64,000 nt of DNA, from positions 434,001 through 498,000 of the forward strand of contig NZ_JAPIVQ010000004.1 in the NCBI RefSeq assembly GCF_026239675.1. The letters run 5' to 3'. The stretch is from Pedobacter sp. PLR (GTDB lineage Bacteria; Bacteroidota; Bacteroidia; Sphingobacteriales; Sphingobacteriaceae). The stretch's first letter is position 1; each line of letters begins with the position of its first letter. The translations under genes were made by a program, and so were the position numbers. The notes under the pieces were generated by a model. That model was not told the DNA's origin. It saw nothing but the letters and a program-made list of their open reading frames with translations, and ran no database searches. Shown here in pieces: positions 26,670-33,859 of this stretch.

Positions 26670-27695
26670 TTATCTAGGTATTAAAGTTGTTCCGCTGCGT
26701 TTATTATTAAAAACACTAGTGGTGTTTTTGATTCCTCTATCGGCATCAGTAACCAATAAAATAATGATGACGATGACGAAATCTAATAAGATACAGCCAG
26801 CTAGAACAACGAATTGATACATTCCGAAATTCTTAATGGCATGGTCAAACGCATAGCCAATTTTCCCTACATCCTGAGTTTTAGAGAATAAAGGCTCAAA
26901 CTTAAATTTGTCTTCACCTAATACAGAATGGGCTCTGTTTCCCAGTTTATTGTACTCTGTAAGTGATTCATCAATAAGGCCCTGCGCCATAGCGTCCTTG
27001 TCGTCTTTCGACAATAGCAATAGCTCCTGTATCTTTTTGTTCCATTTGAGTACCGCATTATTTACATCAGTTTTCAAGTCTCTTTCATCAGGTGATAAAT
27101 CGGTCAACATATTGTCAATCTGTCTGCCCATCCTTTCTGCCAGATCATCATAATCACTACCCACGGCAGTAAGGAAATCGATCTTTTGACCGGTCAGCTT
27201 TTCTATATCTCTGATTAAAGATTTTGATCGGTCACCAACGCCTTTATTGCCTGGGTCTTTGATCTGGTCCATCAATTGTTTTTTCTTAATCTCAATATTC
27301 TGGGTGATTTCTTTGTTGTATTTATAGCTCAGTTTGGATTGAATATTCGTTTCTAAACTATTAAAGGATTCATTGATATCTCTGAGTTCCTGAGTATAGA
27401 TGTCTGTTCTCATGAATCTGGTATATAGTGCATTGAAGTTTGAAATGAAGCAAAATGAAGCTATGAAAATATAGATCCAGATTAAACTGGTGATAGAACG
27501 TCCGTCAATTTTAGCGGCTCTTAACATCCAGCATAGGAAAAGTAATAGCAGGGAAAGCACCAATGCAATTACAAAAGAAGCCGGCCCGAATATTTGTTCC
27601 AGGCCGATCCATGTTTGGTAAAAGCTTACGCTAATTAATAGAATGGCGAGGACTCCCAGAAATAGATCTGTCGCGGTAATAGATTTTTTACTCAT
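26670..27695 (-). CDS. Polytopic membrane protein with coiled coil, first gene of the GTPase cassette
   Basis: A 341-residue protein. Three hydrophobic segments lie near the N-terminus (about 11-29, 38-57 and 67-88). A long charged helical region follows (about 100-280: INESFNSLETNIQSKL, KKKQLMDQIKD, IRDIEKLTGQ, LTDLSPDERDLKTDV). One last hydrophobic segment lies near 297-320 (VLAGCILLDFVIVIIILLV). The helical region between membrane segments would form a large soluble domain. No named family recognised. It heads the cassette, has its own exact -7 box at 27733-27740, and is followed after 6 bases by the GTPase gene. Confidence 0.7.
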   Translation of the reverse strand: MSKKSITATDLFLGVLAILLISVSFYQTWIGLEQIFGPASFVIALVLSLLLLFLCWMLRAAKIDGRSITSLIWIYIFIASFCFISNFNALYTRFMRTDIYTQELRDINESFNSLETNIQSKLSYKYNKEITQNIEIKKKQLMDQIKDPGNKGVGDRSKSLIRDIEKLTGQKIDFLTAVGSDYDDLAERMGRQIDNMLTDLSPDERDLKTDVNNAVLKWNKKIQELLLLSKDDKDAMAQGLIDESLTEYNKLGNRAHSVLGEDKFKFEPLFSKTQDVGKIGYAFDHAIKNFGMYQFVVLAGCILLDFVIVIIILLVTDADRGIKNTTSVFNNKRSGTTLIPR

Positions 27696-27732
27696 TTTTA
27701 TGGTGCTTGGTTTTTATGAAAATGTTGCGACA

Positions 27733-27740
27733 CAAATCTA
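27733..27740 (-). promoter_or_regulatory. -7 box for the GTPase cassette
   Basis: On the minus strand the bases read TAGATTTG, an exact TAnnTTTG, 38 bases before the ATG at 27695. No clear TTG -33 element at the usual spacing. It suggests that the cassette has its own promoter rather than depending on read-through from the two-component genes. Confidence 0.45.
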
Positions 27741-27871
27741 TATACCCTGAACAGACTTGTTTTACGGGAAACCGTAACAAAGAAATTTTTTTGATGGATT
27801 TAATTGCTTCTTACCAATGGATTCAGACATGGATAAATAGGAGGAACCTTCCATCCGAATATAGGGATACC

Positions 27872-27903
27872 TTAAGTTCAGGAATGATTATTCCTGAACT
27901 TAA
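27872..27903 (-). terminator. Hairpin at the end of the two-component operon
   Basis: Perfect 14-bp arms (TTAAGTTCAGGAAT / ATTCCTGAACTTAA) with a 4-base loop, overlapping the stop codon of the response-regulator gene. No U-run follows, so it may act as a transcript-stabilising hairpin or a weak terminator separating this operon from the cassette downstream. Confidence 0.6.
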
Positions 27904-28568
27904 ATGATACCAAAGTCTTTACAATAAGCAACTAATTGCTCATTCTTAGAGAACTCTAAAGCCTCTTTCATGAGGTTAAGACGCTTCTCTACACTGCTCA
28001 AACCAGAAGGTTTGATTTTATTCTGCTGTAGGTAAAGGGGAATGTCTTTTTGAAGCGTTCCTTGTAAAAGCAGGGAAATGATGGTGATGTCGAAATCCGT
28101 AAATTCGTATGCATTTTTCTGTTTTACCGTCTGTTTAAGGTCGGCAGAAAGGTAGGTTTTGTTCTTATAGATCGCATCCAGTGCCAATTTAAGGTCTTTG
28201 GCGTCATGACGGGCTTTACGTACATAGCCTTTAATGCCTAGTTCCTTAAAAAGCTCATCAATAAGGGCAGCCTTATTTTCGGCGGAGAACACCAATACCT
28301 TTAGGTCTGGCTGCATTAGTTTAACGGCGCGGACAAGCTCCAATCCTCCGGAGATTTTTTGTGGGCGGTGATCCTCTTCAAAAGATAGATCGGTAATCAG
28401 TAAATCATAGGGCTGGTCGTTCTGAAGGCCTTTTTTCAGGAGCATCAAAGCATCATCGCAATAATAGGTGTATTCGGTATTGGTTATTCCAAGATCTGCC
28501 AGTGTTTTTTGTACGGAAATATTGGCGCTTTCGTGGTCTTCGGCAATTAATACTCTTTTGAACATCAT
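27900..28568 (-). CDS. Response regulator with LuxR/NarL-like C-terminus
   Basis: A 222-residue regulator. Receiver domain about 1-130: acidic residues in IAEDHES, phospho-acceptor Asp60 in LLITDLSFEEDH, VFSAE for the switch, and a Lys in YVRKARHD. The C-terminal part (about 150-215: FTDFDITIISLLLQGTLQKDIPLYL, SSVEKRLNLMKEAL) has the layout of a LuxR-type helix-turn-helix with a short insert before the recognition helix. It starts 10 bases after the stop of the TPR kinase gene and forms an operon with it. Confidence 0.88.
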   Translation of the reverse strand: MMFKRVLIAEDHESANISVQKTLADLGITNTEYTYYCDDALMLLKKGLQNDQPYDLLITDLSFEEDHRPQKISGGLELVRAVKLMQPDLKVLVFSAENKAALIDELFKELGIKGYVRKARHDAKDLKLALDAIYKNKTYLSADLKQTVKQKNAYEFTDFDITIISLLLQGTLQKDIPLYLQQNKIKPSGLSSVEKRLNLMKEALEFSKNEQLVAYCKDFGII

Positions 28569-28578
28569 TATTAAATTA

Positions 28579-30243
28579 TTAAACGGGGAAAGAGAGTTGA
28601 ATTTTCAGTCCCTTTTCTATCCTCGTATCAAAGGTAATTTCTCCATGAATACCATCCATACGGTTTCCCGTATTCCTTAATCCATTTTTAAAAGCAGTTT
28701 CTTCTGACATACCGATTCCATTGTCCGTGTAATAGATATTGATCTGATTTTCTTTGTGTTCGAACTTAACCAGCACATTGCTGGCTTCACTATGTTTCCT
28801 CATGTTGACCATCAACTCCTGAAGAATATGCTCCACCTCATACTTCACACTAATATTTACTTTCTCCCAGAGTTCAGCAGTGTTTCCTACAATCAGGATT
28901 TTGGTGTTTTCTGTGGCAAAAGACGTCAGCAGGGCTGATATTTTTTCATGAAAATTTTGGCCAGCAAGTTCCGGCTTCTCATAGGAGATATCGCGTGACT
29001 TTTCATACAGATCGTCTATTTTATCCAGGATATGGTCTTTATCAATATCGTCACGGTTTTCAATTTCAGTCATGATTCGGTACAATCCATTCGCCACCAC
29101 ATCGTGTACCTTTTTTGAAGTTTTGAGTTGACTATCCTGAATGGCATTTTGAGCTGCCGACTCTATCTTTAATTTTCTTTTTTTATACCAGAGAAAAGCA
29201 ATGAATGAAACGGAAAATAGAAATAGGAGGGCACCTAAAAGTAAAAGCTCTCTTATCGTAATCTGATGCCTTTTTTCAGCATTTTCTTTTTGAAGATTCA
29301 GGTTGTCGGCCTTGTTTTTATCGCTTTCATAGCGGATCAGCGCAAACTGATTTTTTGCAGCATTGCGTGCGCTTTGTAAACTGTCGGCAAGAGCCTCATA
29401 TGTATTGAAATAATTTCTGATTTCTGCCTGTGGACTTAGTTTGATCAGCTTATGGAGTGCTTCCAGCCGGTCATTAGGACTTTTTATCTTAGTGGCCACC
29501 TGGTACATCTTCTTTGCATAATCTAAAGCAAGAGCTGGTTGTTTGCCCTTGTAATAATCTGACAGGTGTGAATAACTCGAATTCCTGCCCCAATCGCTGT
29601 TTTCTTTTTCACGAATATGCAACGCTTCCAGTAGTTCTGGTTCTGCATTATAGCCAGGGCTTTGTAGCCATTTGGTAAAAGCAAAATTCGTTAATTTACG
29701 TGCATACTCTATTTTATTCTTTGGGTTCTTATGGAGGATCTCCTTGTAAATTTTAAGGGCCTTTGGATAGTCTTCTTTGTTGCGGTAGACCAATGCCTCA
29801 TTATTTGAGATCAGGAGTTTGAGGTTCTTGTTTGTAGAAAATTTGATGGCCGCATCATAATAGGTAATTGCATCATTATAATTTTTTAAATACGAGCTGC
29901 TTCGTCCCAATCCATTGTAATTTGAGGATAGACAATCAAAATGTTTAGAATTATTTGGGTTTAAAAACCTAAGAGAAGTCAGTAAGCTTTCCTGACTGCC
30001 AAAATAATCACCGGCGTCAAATTGCATGACGTATAAGTAGTTGTAGGATATGGCTATTTGTAAACTATCTTTAGAATTTGCGACTAGCTTGCTGAAATAA
30101 TAGAATGCTGAATCGTTATTCTTATACATAAATGATTCCGCCTTGTCAAAATCAAAATGTGGAAGGGGATTAGGGAACTGCTGTTTTTTTTTACAGGAAA
30201 AAATAACAAAAGTAATCATTAGAAGGAGTAGCGTTTTTTTCAA
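28579..30243 (-). CDS. TPR-containing sensor histidine kinase (NarX-like core)
   Basis: A 554-residue kinase. It begins at a TTG (30243) and opens with a lipoprotein-like signal (LLLLMITFVIFSCKKK). A TPR region spans about residues 55-300 (NYNGLGRSSSYLKNYNDAITYYDAAIKF, EDYPKALKIYKEILHKNPKN). One membrane segment lies near 325-347 (LLLLGALLFLFSVSFIAFLWY). Then comes a HisKA_3-like dimerisation helix with His in KKVHDVVANGLY, and an HATPase domain (N box VNMRKHSEASN, DNGIGM). This topology puts the TPR domain in the periplasm, suited to sensing a peptide or protein. The cognate regulator is the next gene. Confidence 0.9.
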   Translation of the reverse strand: MKKTLLLLMITFVIFSCKKKQQFPNPLPHFDFDKAESFMYKNNDSAFYYFSKLVANSKDSLQIAISYNYLYVMQFDAGDYFGSQESLLTSLRFLNPNNSKHFDCLSSNYNGLGRSSSYLKNYNDAITYYDAAIKFSTNKNLKLLISNNEALVYRNKEDYPKALKIYKEILHKNPKNKIEYARKLTNFAFTKWLQSPGYNAEPELLEALHIREKENSDWGRNSSYSHLSDYYKGKQPALALDYAKKMYQVATKIKSPNDRLEALHKLIKLSPQAEIRNYFNTYEALADSLQSARNAAKNQFALIRYESDKNKADNLNLQKENAEKRHQITIRELLLLGALLFLFSVSFIAFLWYKKRKLKIESAAQNAIQDSQLKTSKKVHDVVANGLYRIMTEIENRDDIDKDHILDKIDDLYEKSRDISYEKPELAGQNFHEKISALLTSFATENTKILIVGNTAELWEKVNISVKYEVEHILQELMVNMRKHSEASNVLVKFEHKENQINIYYTDNGIGMSEETAFKNGLRNTGNRMDGIHGEITFDTRIEKGLKIQLSFPV

Positions 30244-30260
30244 GAGTTATTTTTTATGCT

Positions 30261-30268
30261 CAAATATA
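30261..30268 (-). promoter_or_regulatory. -7 box for the TPR kinase operon
   Basis: Minus strand TATATTTG, an exact TAnnTTTG, 18 bases before the TTG start at 30243. No clear TTG at the -33 position. The short leader also supports TTG 30243 as the start. Confidence 0.45.
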
Positions 30269-30503
30269 AAAAAAGTAAAGCAGTAAAAATGAGCGCCTTG
30301 AAAAAGCACCTTTTTAATGAGTGAATTTAAAGCAATCAGGTGAAAAAATATCTTTCCTTAATCAGTTTTTTTACTGATTCAAAAGTTGGAAATGAGAACT
30401 ATTGAGATATAGGTAAGGAGCTTTGGTTAATGTAATTAAACAAAAATAATTACTCTGAAAGTCATAGAAGTTTACTTACTTTATTGCTCACTTAATTTTT
30501 TAA

Positions 30504-30659
30504 ATGATGTTAGAGTTATTACTTGCTATCTTTTTAGGCTTTGCAAGCCCAGCCCAGCCCACACATAATAATAATTCAGTAGCAACAACTGCTACTACTC
30601 CTGGACCTGGAGACGCAGTCGGTGGAGATGGTGGACTGATTCCGCCTAGAAAACCCTAG
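30504..30659 (+). CDS. 51-residue paired peptide A
   Basis: A small gene from ATG 30504 (or 30507) to TAG 30657-30659. The product has a hydrophobic start with ELLLAIFLGFASP, an Asn/Thr-rich middle (HNNNSVATTATT), then PGP, GGDG and IPP. It is clearly homologous to peptide B on the opposite strand at 30930-31085. In the 13 shared residues ELLLAIFLGFASP six codons differ and every difference is synonymous, which is strong evidence that both are translated. The N-terminus could be a signal or membrane segment. No family recognised. A strong terminator follows after 14 bases. Confidence 0.75.
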   Translation: MMLELLLAIFLGFASPAQPTHNNNSVATTATTPGPGDAVGGDGGLIPPRKP

Positions 30660-30673
30660 TAAAAAAGTAGGGG

Positions 30674-30723
30674 AATTAAAAGCGATCAGGTAAAAGTCAT
30701 CTTTTACCTGATCGCTTTTAATT
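30674..30723 (+). terminator. Terminator of peptide A
   Basis: A perfect inverted repeat with 23-base arms and a 4-base loop (core AGCGATCAGGTAAAAG / CTTTTACCTGATCGCT). The right arm ends TTTTAATT. It starts 14 bases after the peptide A stop and could work in both directions. Confidence 0.85.
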
Positions 30724-30834
30724 ATTGATTAAAAAGCTGGCCTATTGATGGATTATTATACTAGTATTCGGAAGTATGGTTTGTATAGATATTTTTTGCT
30801 GTTGCTTTAACATCTTAAAGCATTTTTAAGAAAA

Positions 30835-30870
30835 AAAAAGGGTAGAAAACAAACGTTTTCTACCCTTTTT
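30835..30870 (-). terminator. Terminator of peptide B
   Basis: A perfect 16-bp stem (core GGGTAGAAAAC / GTTTTCTACCC) with a 4-base AAAC loop. On the minus strand it ends in a long T run (complement of the A run at 30831-30839), about 60 bases past the peptide B stop. It also has a T run on the plus strand. Confidence 0.85.
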
Positions 30871-30929
30871 TATAGCCTGTGTTTCTAAAGACACATTTTC
30901 AATGCCCTTGTAAAACTGCCTTACTCTTT

Positions 30930-31085
30930 TTACTGTGGTCTTCCCGGTGGAATATGACTACCATCTCCACCTGTCTCTGGGCCAGGTTCGTCAATAGAAG
31001 CAGTTGTTGCTGCTGAATCGTTGTTAGTTGTTGTATGTGACGGGCTTGCGAATCCTAAAAAGATTGCTAGTAATAATTCAAACAT
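30930..31085 (-). CDS. 51-residue paired peptide B
   Basis: From ATG 31085 to TAA 30930-30932. The product begins MFELLLAIFLGFASP, continues with a Thr/Asn/Ala stretch (HTTTNNDSAATTAS) and ends with EPGPETGGDG and IPPGRPQ. It is the same length as peptide A and shares the hydrophobic start, ATTA, PGP, GGDG and IPP. The two genes face each other with a terminator each between them. Upstream lies a long structured leader. It may be an exported signalling or toxin-like peptide; the nearby kinase with a periplasmic TPR domain is a candidate partner. All of that is inference from position. Confidence 0.75.
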   Translation of the reverse strand: MFELLLAIFLGFASPSHTTTNNDSAATTASIDEPGPETGGDGSHIPPGRPQ

Positions 31086-31109
31086 GATCTAAAAATTAAA
31101 GAATGAAAT

Positions 31110-31320
31110 ACGGTGTAGTCCCCTGCGAAACCGATCGCAGGGACTGCTACAATTGCATTTCAGAAGCGCTTCTGAAATTTTTGGGAAGTGTGAGAATCAT
31201 TCGCGGGAGCTACTAACTGCTTCCCAAACCGGATGGCAACCACCGCGTTTTCCTCTCATTATGAAATCTGTTTTGTACATTTAACCCGATAGCTAATCGA
31301 AGTAGTAGCTGATTTCTGAA
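31110..31320 (-). ncRNA. Structured leader or small RNA upstream of peptide B
   Basis: The minus-strand transcript from the -7 box at 31322-31329 would contain several strong structures before the peptide B start: a hairpin with CGCAGGG/CCCTGCG arms inside a TGTAG/CTACA stem (31115-31151), a perfect 22-base palindrome with arms ATTTCAGAAGC (31157-31178), pairing of TTTGGGAAG with CTTCCCAAA (31180-31188 with 31219-31227), and a competing nested pair TGAGA/TCTCA with CGCGG/CCGCG. The alternatives look mutually exclusive, as in a switch. I matched it to no known class (not tmRNA, SRP or RNase P). It could be an independent RNA or a leader. Confidence 0.45.
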
Positions 31321-31321
31321 A

Positions 31322-31329
31322 CAAATGTA
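31322..31329 (-). promoter_or_regulatory. -7 box for the structured leader / peptide B
   Basis: Minus strand TACATTTG, an exact TAnnTTTG. It predicts a start near 31315 and a leader of about 230 bases before peptide B. The nearest TTG upstream is 23 bases away, longer than usual. Confidence 0.4.
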
Positions 31330-31358
31330 TGGGGCTTTAATTGATTGTATATCAAGTG

Positions 31359-31422
31359 ATTCCGGTAATTCCGATGATTCCGTTGGAATTCCGGTAAGGC
31401 TTTAGAGATTCCGAAAATTCCG
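31359..31422. repeat. Six-copy ATTCCG direct-repeat array
   Basis: ATTCCG occurs at 31359, 31368, 31377, 31388, 31408 and 31417, a spacing of 9, 9, 11, 20 and 9 bases, in the region between peptide B's promoter and the plus-strand gene at 31450. Near-helical spacing suggests cooperative binding of a regulator. Confidence 0.6.
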
Positions 31423-31449
31423 GTTATTTGCAATTATTAATCATTAGAA

Positions 31450-32343
31450 ATGTTTGAAGAGTATAAAAACGAAGTAATTGAAGCACACAATCGGAAGAGC
31501 GCAGCAGGTGTTCTTTCCAGTCATTTAGTGCAAGCAAGTCCCGCAGAATTGAGAAAGGAATGTCTTAAAGTTTATCGGGAGAGATACTCGCAGAAGGATG
31601 AACGGATTTTAAGAGCTTTTTTTGGTCCGGAAACGGAAGAAAATAATTTCGCCAAACTTATTGGAAAGACCGAGCTTGATAAGTTTAAACCCCTGGGGAA
31701 TATGATGAGAGGTAAAATACAGGAACCAAGGCTGAGTAGTATTGACCTCCTCGCCTGGTTAATAGATTTTAATCCCAGACCTCATGCCCTGTGGATAAAT
31801 AATGCTGTTGTGCTGAATGAAGAACCTGTGGTGTTGAAGGAAGAACCTGTGGTGTTGAAGGAAGAAGCTATTGTACCGGAGAAAGAGACTGTCGTTATAA
31901 ATCCAGCGCTTCCCGGAGAAATCCCGGTTTCAAAAGTGGGTAGATGGGCGAAATTCAAGAATAAAGAAACCTTGATTTCTTATATGATACTGTTGGTTTT
32001 GGGGATCGGCGTTTTTATGGCCTGGAGGGATAGTCCTTTGATTGGGGATTCTAAACAATGTATGTACTGGAATGTTGACCATTACGAGCCTGTTTCCTGT
32101 TCGGAAAAGAAAGATGATGCGGATGTGATCGCTTTAGATGAAGATAGAATAGCTCATTTTAAGAAAATCACCCAACCGGATACGCTGACGGTAAATTCAT
32201 TGGGTAAGGTTTGGTATATTACTAACAGAGGTGAAACGGAATTCTTTACTGCTCCCGGAGAGTATCCTGTGGATCGTAATAAAAGGGTATTGCCAATGTC
32301 AAAAGGCATCTTGCAGAAATATGTCTTATATAAAGACCTTTAA
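31450..32343 (+). CDS. Single-pass membrane protein with cytoplasmic helical domain
   Basis: A 297-residue protein. The N-terminal 115 residues are helical and charged (FEEYKNEVIEAHNRKSAAGV, VYRERYSQKDERILRAFFG, LSSIDLLAWLIDFNPRPH). A Glu/Val repeat linker follows (EEPVVLKEEPVVLKEEAIV, about 122-142), then one membrane segment (about 176-194, LISYMILLVLGIGVFMAW). The outer domain has QCMYWNVDHYEPVSC near 206-221 with two Cys, ending near VLPMSKGILQKYVLYKDL. The pattern is familiar from other Sphingobacteriaceae but unnamed. It lies right after the ATTCCG array and divergent to peptide B, suggesting shared control. Confidence 0.65.
   Translation: MFEEYKNEVIEAHNRKSAAGVLSSHLVQASPAELRKECLKVYRERYSQKDERILRAFFGPETEENNFAKLIGKTELDKFKPLGNMMRGKIQEPRLSSIDLLAWLIDFNPRPHALWINNAVVLNEEPVVLKEEPVVLKEEAIVPEKETVVINPALPGEIPVSKVGRWAKFKNKETLISYMILLVLGIGVFMAWRDSPLIGDSKQCMYWNVDHYEPVSCSEKKDDADVIALDEDRIAHFKKITQPDTLTVNSLGKVWYITNRGETEFFTAPGEYPVDRNKRVLPMSKGILQKYVLYKDL
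31819..31860 (+). repeat. Two exact 21-bp tandem repeats within the coding region
   Basis: Two identical adjacent 21-base units encode the EEPVVLK repeats of the linker; degenerate copies lie on both sides. Copy number could vary without breaking the frame. Confidence 0.85.
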
Positions 32344-32431
32344 AGATTAGACAAAGGACAAAAGCAATAACCAATGAACAACAACAGTATTCATGCAAGC
32401 TGTTCTAATATCAGTAGGTATTTATGGTGTT

Positions 32432-32839
32432 TTAAGCGTCAACTACATCATAAACGACCACTTTCTCCCATAAATGACTATGGTTCTTAATGAATTCCAG
32501 GTGTATCGGGTGTGTCTGATACGCTTCCTGTCCGGCAAGATCATTGAAGAACATCAGCTCTGATACGCCCCAGCTATTGTCTACCACATCGCGTTTTTCG
32601 GTGCTGGCTACAATACCGACATGTATTTCTTTTACCGTTGGTATTTTTGAAAGTGTTTTTACACCTGCAACCAACTGATCACGATCTGCTTTAGAGTTTG
32701 GGTTTTTCAGCCAGAAAAACACATGGTGTACCACCGGATAATTCTTGTTCATACTTGTTAATGGCATGGCACTGGCAACTGTCCCAACTGAAAGGACAGC
32801 TGCAGTTCCAATAAATTTTCTTCTGTTAGACTTATTCAT
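32432..32839 (-). CDS. Dabb (stress-responsive A/B barrel) domain protein with Tat-like signal
   Basis: A 135-residue protein. It starts with a twin-arginine-type signal (SNRRKFIGTAAVLSVGTVASA). The Dabb domain follows: VVHHVFFWLKNPNSKADRDQLVAGVKTLSKIPTVKEIHVG, then DYxx-type VVDNSWGVSELMFFND and YQTHPIHLEFIKNHSHLW. Dabb proteins are small ferredoxin-like dimers, mostly of unknown function. Export is unusual for stress Dabb proteins but common in Bacteroidota versions. It appears monocistronic. Confidence 0.85.
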   Translation of the reverse strand: MNKSNRRKFIGTAAVLSVGTVASAMPLTSMNKNYPVVHHVFFWLKNPNSKADRDQLVAGVKTLSKIPTVKEIHVGIVASTEKRDVVDNSWGVSELMFFNDLAGQEAYQTHPIHLEFIKNHSHLWEKVVVYDVVDA

Positions 32840-32884
32840 AGTGCTTAAATCTAAGAAAAAATAAACAACCTTCGGCGCAATGGT

Positions 32885-33775
32885 CTATGAATCTGGGGCT
32901 AATACCGGAAGATGTGCTAATAAAGCCTGATAATAATTTTCCAAAGACTCCTCATGAGTATTCAGGAAAAGGTAGGGTTCAATAAGTTCCAGCTCCATCA
33001 GGTTTAACTTGCCGTTCACAACAAGTCCATCTACTCTGGCATAAAGACATCCTTCAGCAAACTGCTTCACATAGGCACTGGCCTCCTGAATATATTGATC
33101 AGCGGTTTCCCGGACATTGACGCTACCTCCATAATAATGTTGTACTCTAAATTCTCCATCTTTAGGGACCTTCAGCAGACAATGACTATAGACACCATTA
33201 AAGAATAAAAATGACCATTCCCCTTCAAAGATTTCCTTCATAAAAGGTTGAACAATAAAAGCGTTTTCTTTTAGTAATGCATTGATTTGTTCCTGATGAG
33301 CGGCAAAGTTTTCCGCAGTAAGGATATACGTATCCCTGGCACCTGCACTAATACAAGGCTTGATGATTAGTTTATCTACCTTAAAGGAAGTCATTAAGCT
33401 ACCTAAATCAAGAACACTACCTTTTTCAAGGAATATAGAACTGATCACCGGTAACCCTGCATCAGCAATTTCCTGTAGATAATGCTTGTCCATATTCCAT
33501 CTTACCTTGTCATAAGGATTCAGTAATTGAATACTTAAAGATTCCAGGTGATTCAGCCATTGCTTAAAATCGGCAAGGTGATCCGTGTAATCCCATGGTG
33601 ATTTCAAAATGGCGAGGTTATAATTGCCCCAATCTACTAAAGGATCATTCCAAATCACACGTTCTATGGAAAGACCTTTATTTAAAAGGAAATTAAGGAG
33701 CGTTAATTCTTCGTCTTCTGTGGTTGATGTATATATTTCCTGAATATGGTAGGAAACGTAGGCGATTTTAATCAT
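32885..33775 (-). CDS. ATP-grasp family protein
   Basis: A 296-residue protein with the ATP-grasp layout: a pre-ATP-grasp N-terminal domain (KIAYVSYHI, LAILKSPWDYTDHLADF), then Lys/ATP-binding strands (KLIIKPCISAGARDTYIL, AFIVQPFMKEIFEGEWSFLFF) and the metal-binding end (YARVDGLVVNGKLNLMELELIEPYLFL). It should couple ATP to formation of an acyl-phosphate and then a C-N or C-S ligation. The substrate is unknown; the nearest named relatives are RimK/glutathione-synthetase-like proteins. It appears monocistronic, 85 bases from the GrpB gene. Confidence 0.78.
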   Translation of the reverse strand: MIKIAYVSYHIQEIYTSTTEDEELTLLNFLLNKGLSIERVIWNDPLVDWGNYNLAILKSPWDYTDHLADFKQWLNHLESLSIQLLNPYDKVRWNMDKHYLQEIADAGLPVISSIFLEKGSVLDLGSLMTSFKVDKLIIKPCISAGARDTYILTAENFAAHQEQINALLKENAFIVQPFMKEIFEGEWSFLFFNGVYSHCLLKVPKDGEFRVQHYYGGSVNVRETADQYIQEASAYVKQFAEGCLYARVDGLVVNGKLNLMELELIEPYLFLNTHEESLENYYQALLAHLPVLAPDS

Positions 33776-33859
33776 AATAATTAGTTTGATGGTAAACTTA
33801 CCACTAAAAAGTAATGCAGTAATATAAGATGACTGAGAATATTAAGGAAGTAAAATTCA

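Noticed and set aside
24124..27695. Type VI secretion or CBASS
   Set aside because: No TssB/C, VgrG, cyclase or effector domain is present; only a GTPase and coiled-coil membrane proteins.
27707..27907. A 66-residue plus-strand frame between the response regulator and the GTPase cassette
   Set aside because: It runs through the hairpin at 27872-27903 and the promoter-like box of the minus cassette, has no signal or domain, and no sign of selection.
31110..31320. Assignment of the structured leader to tmRNA, SRP RNA, RNase P or a known riboswitch
   Set aside because: None of the signature loops is present. It may still be a 6S-like RNA but I could not show it.
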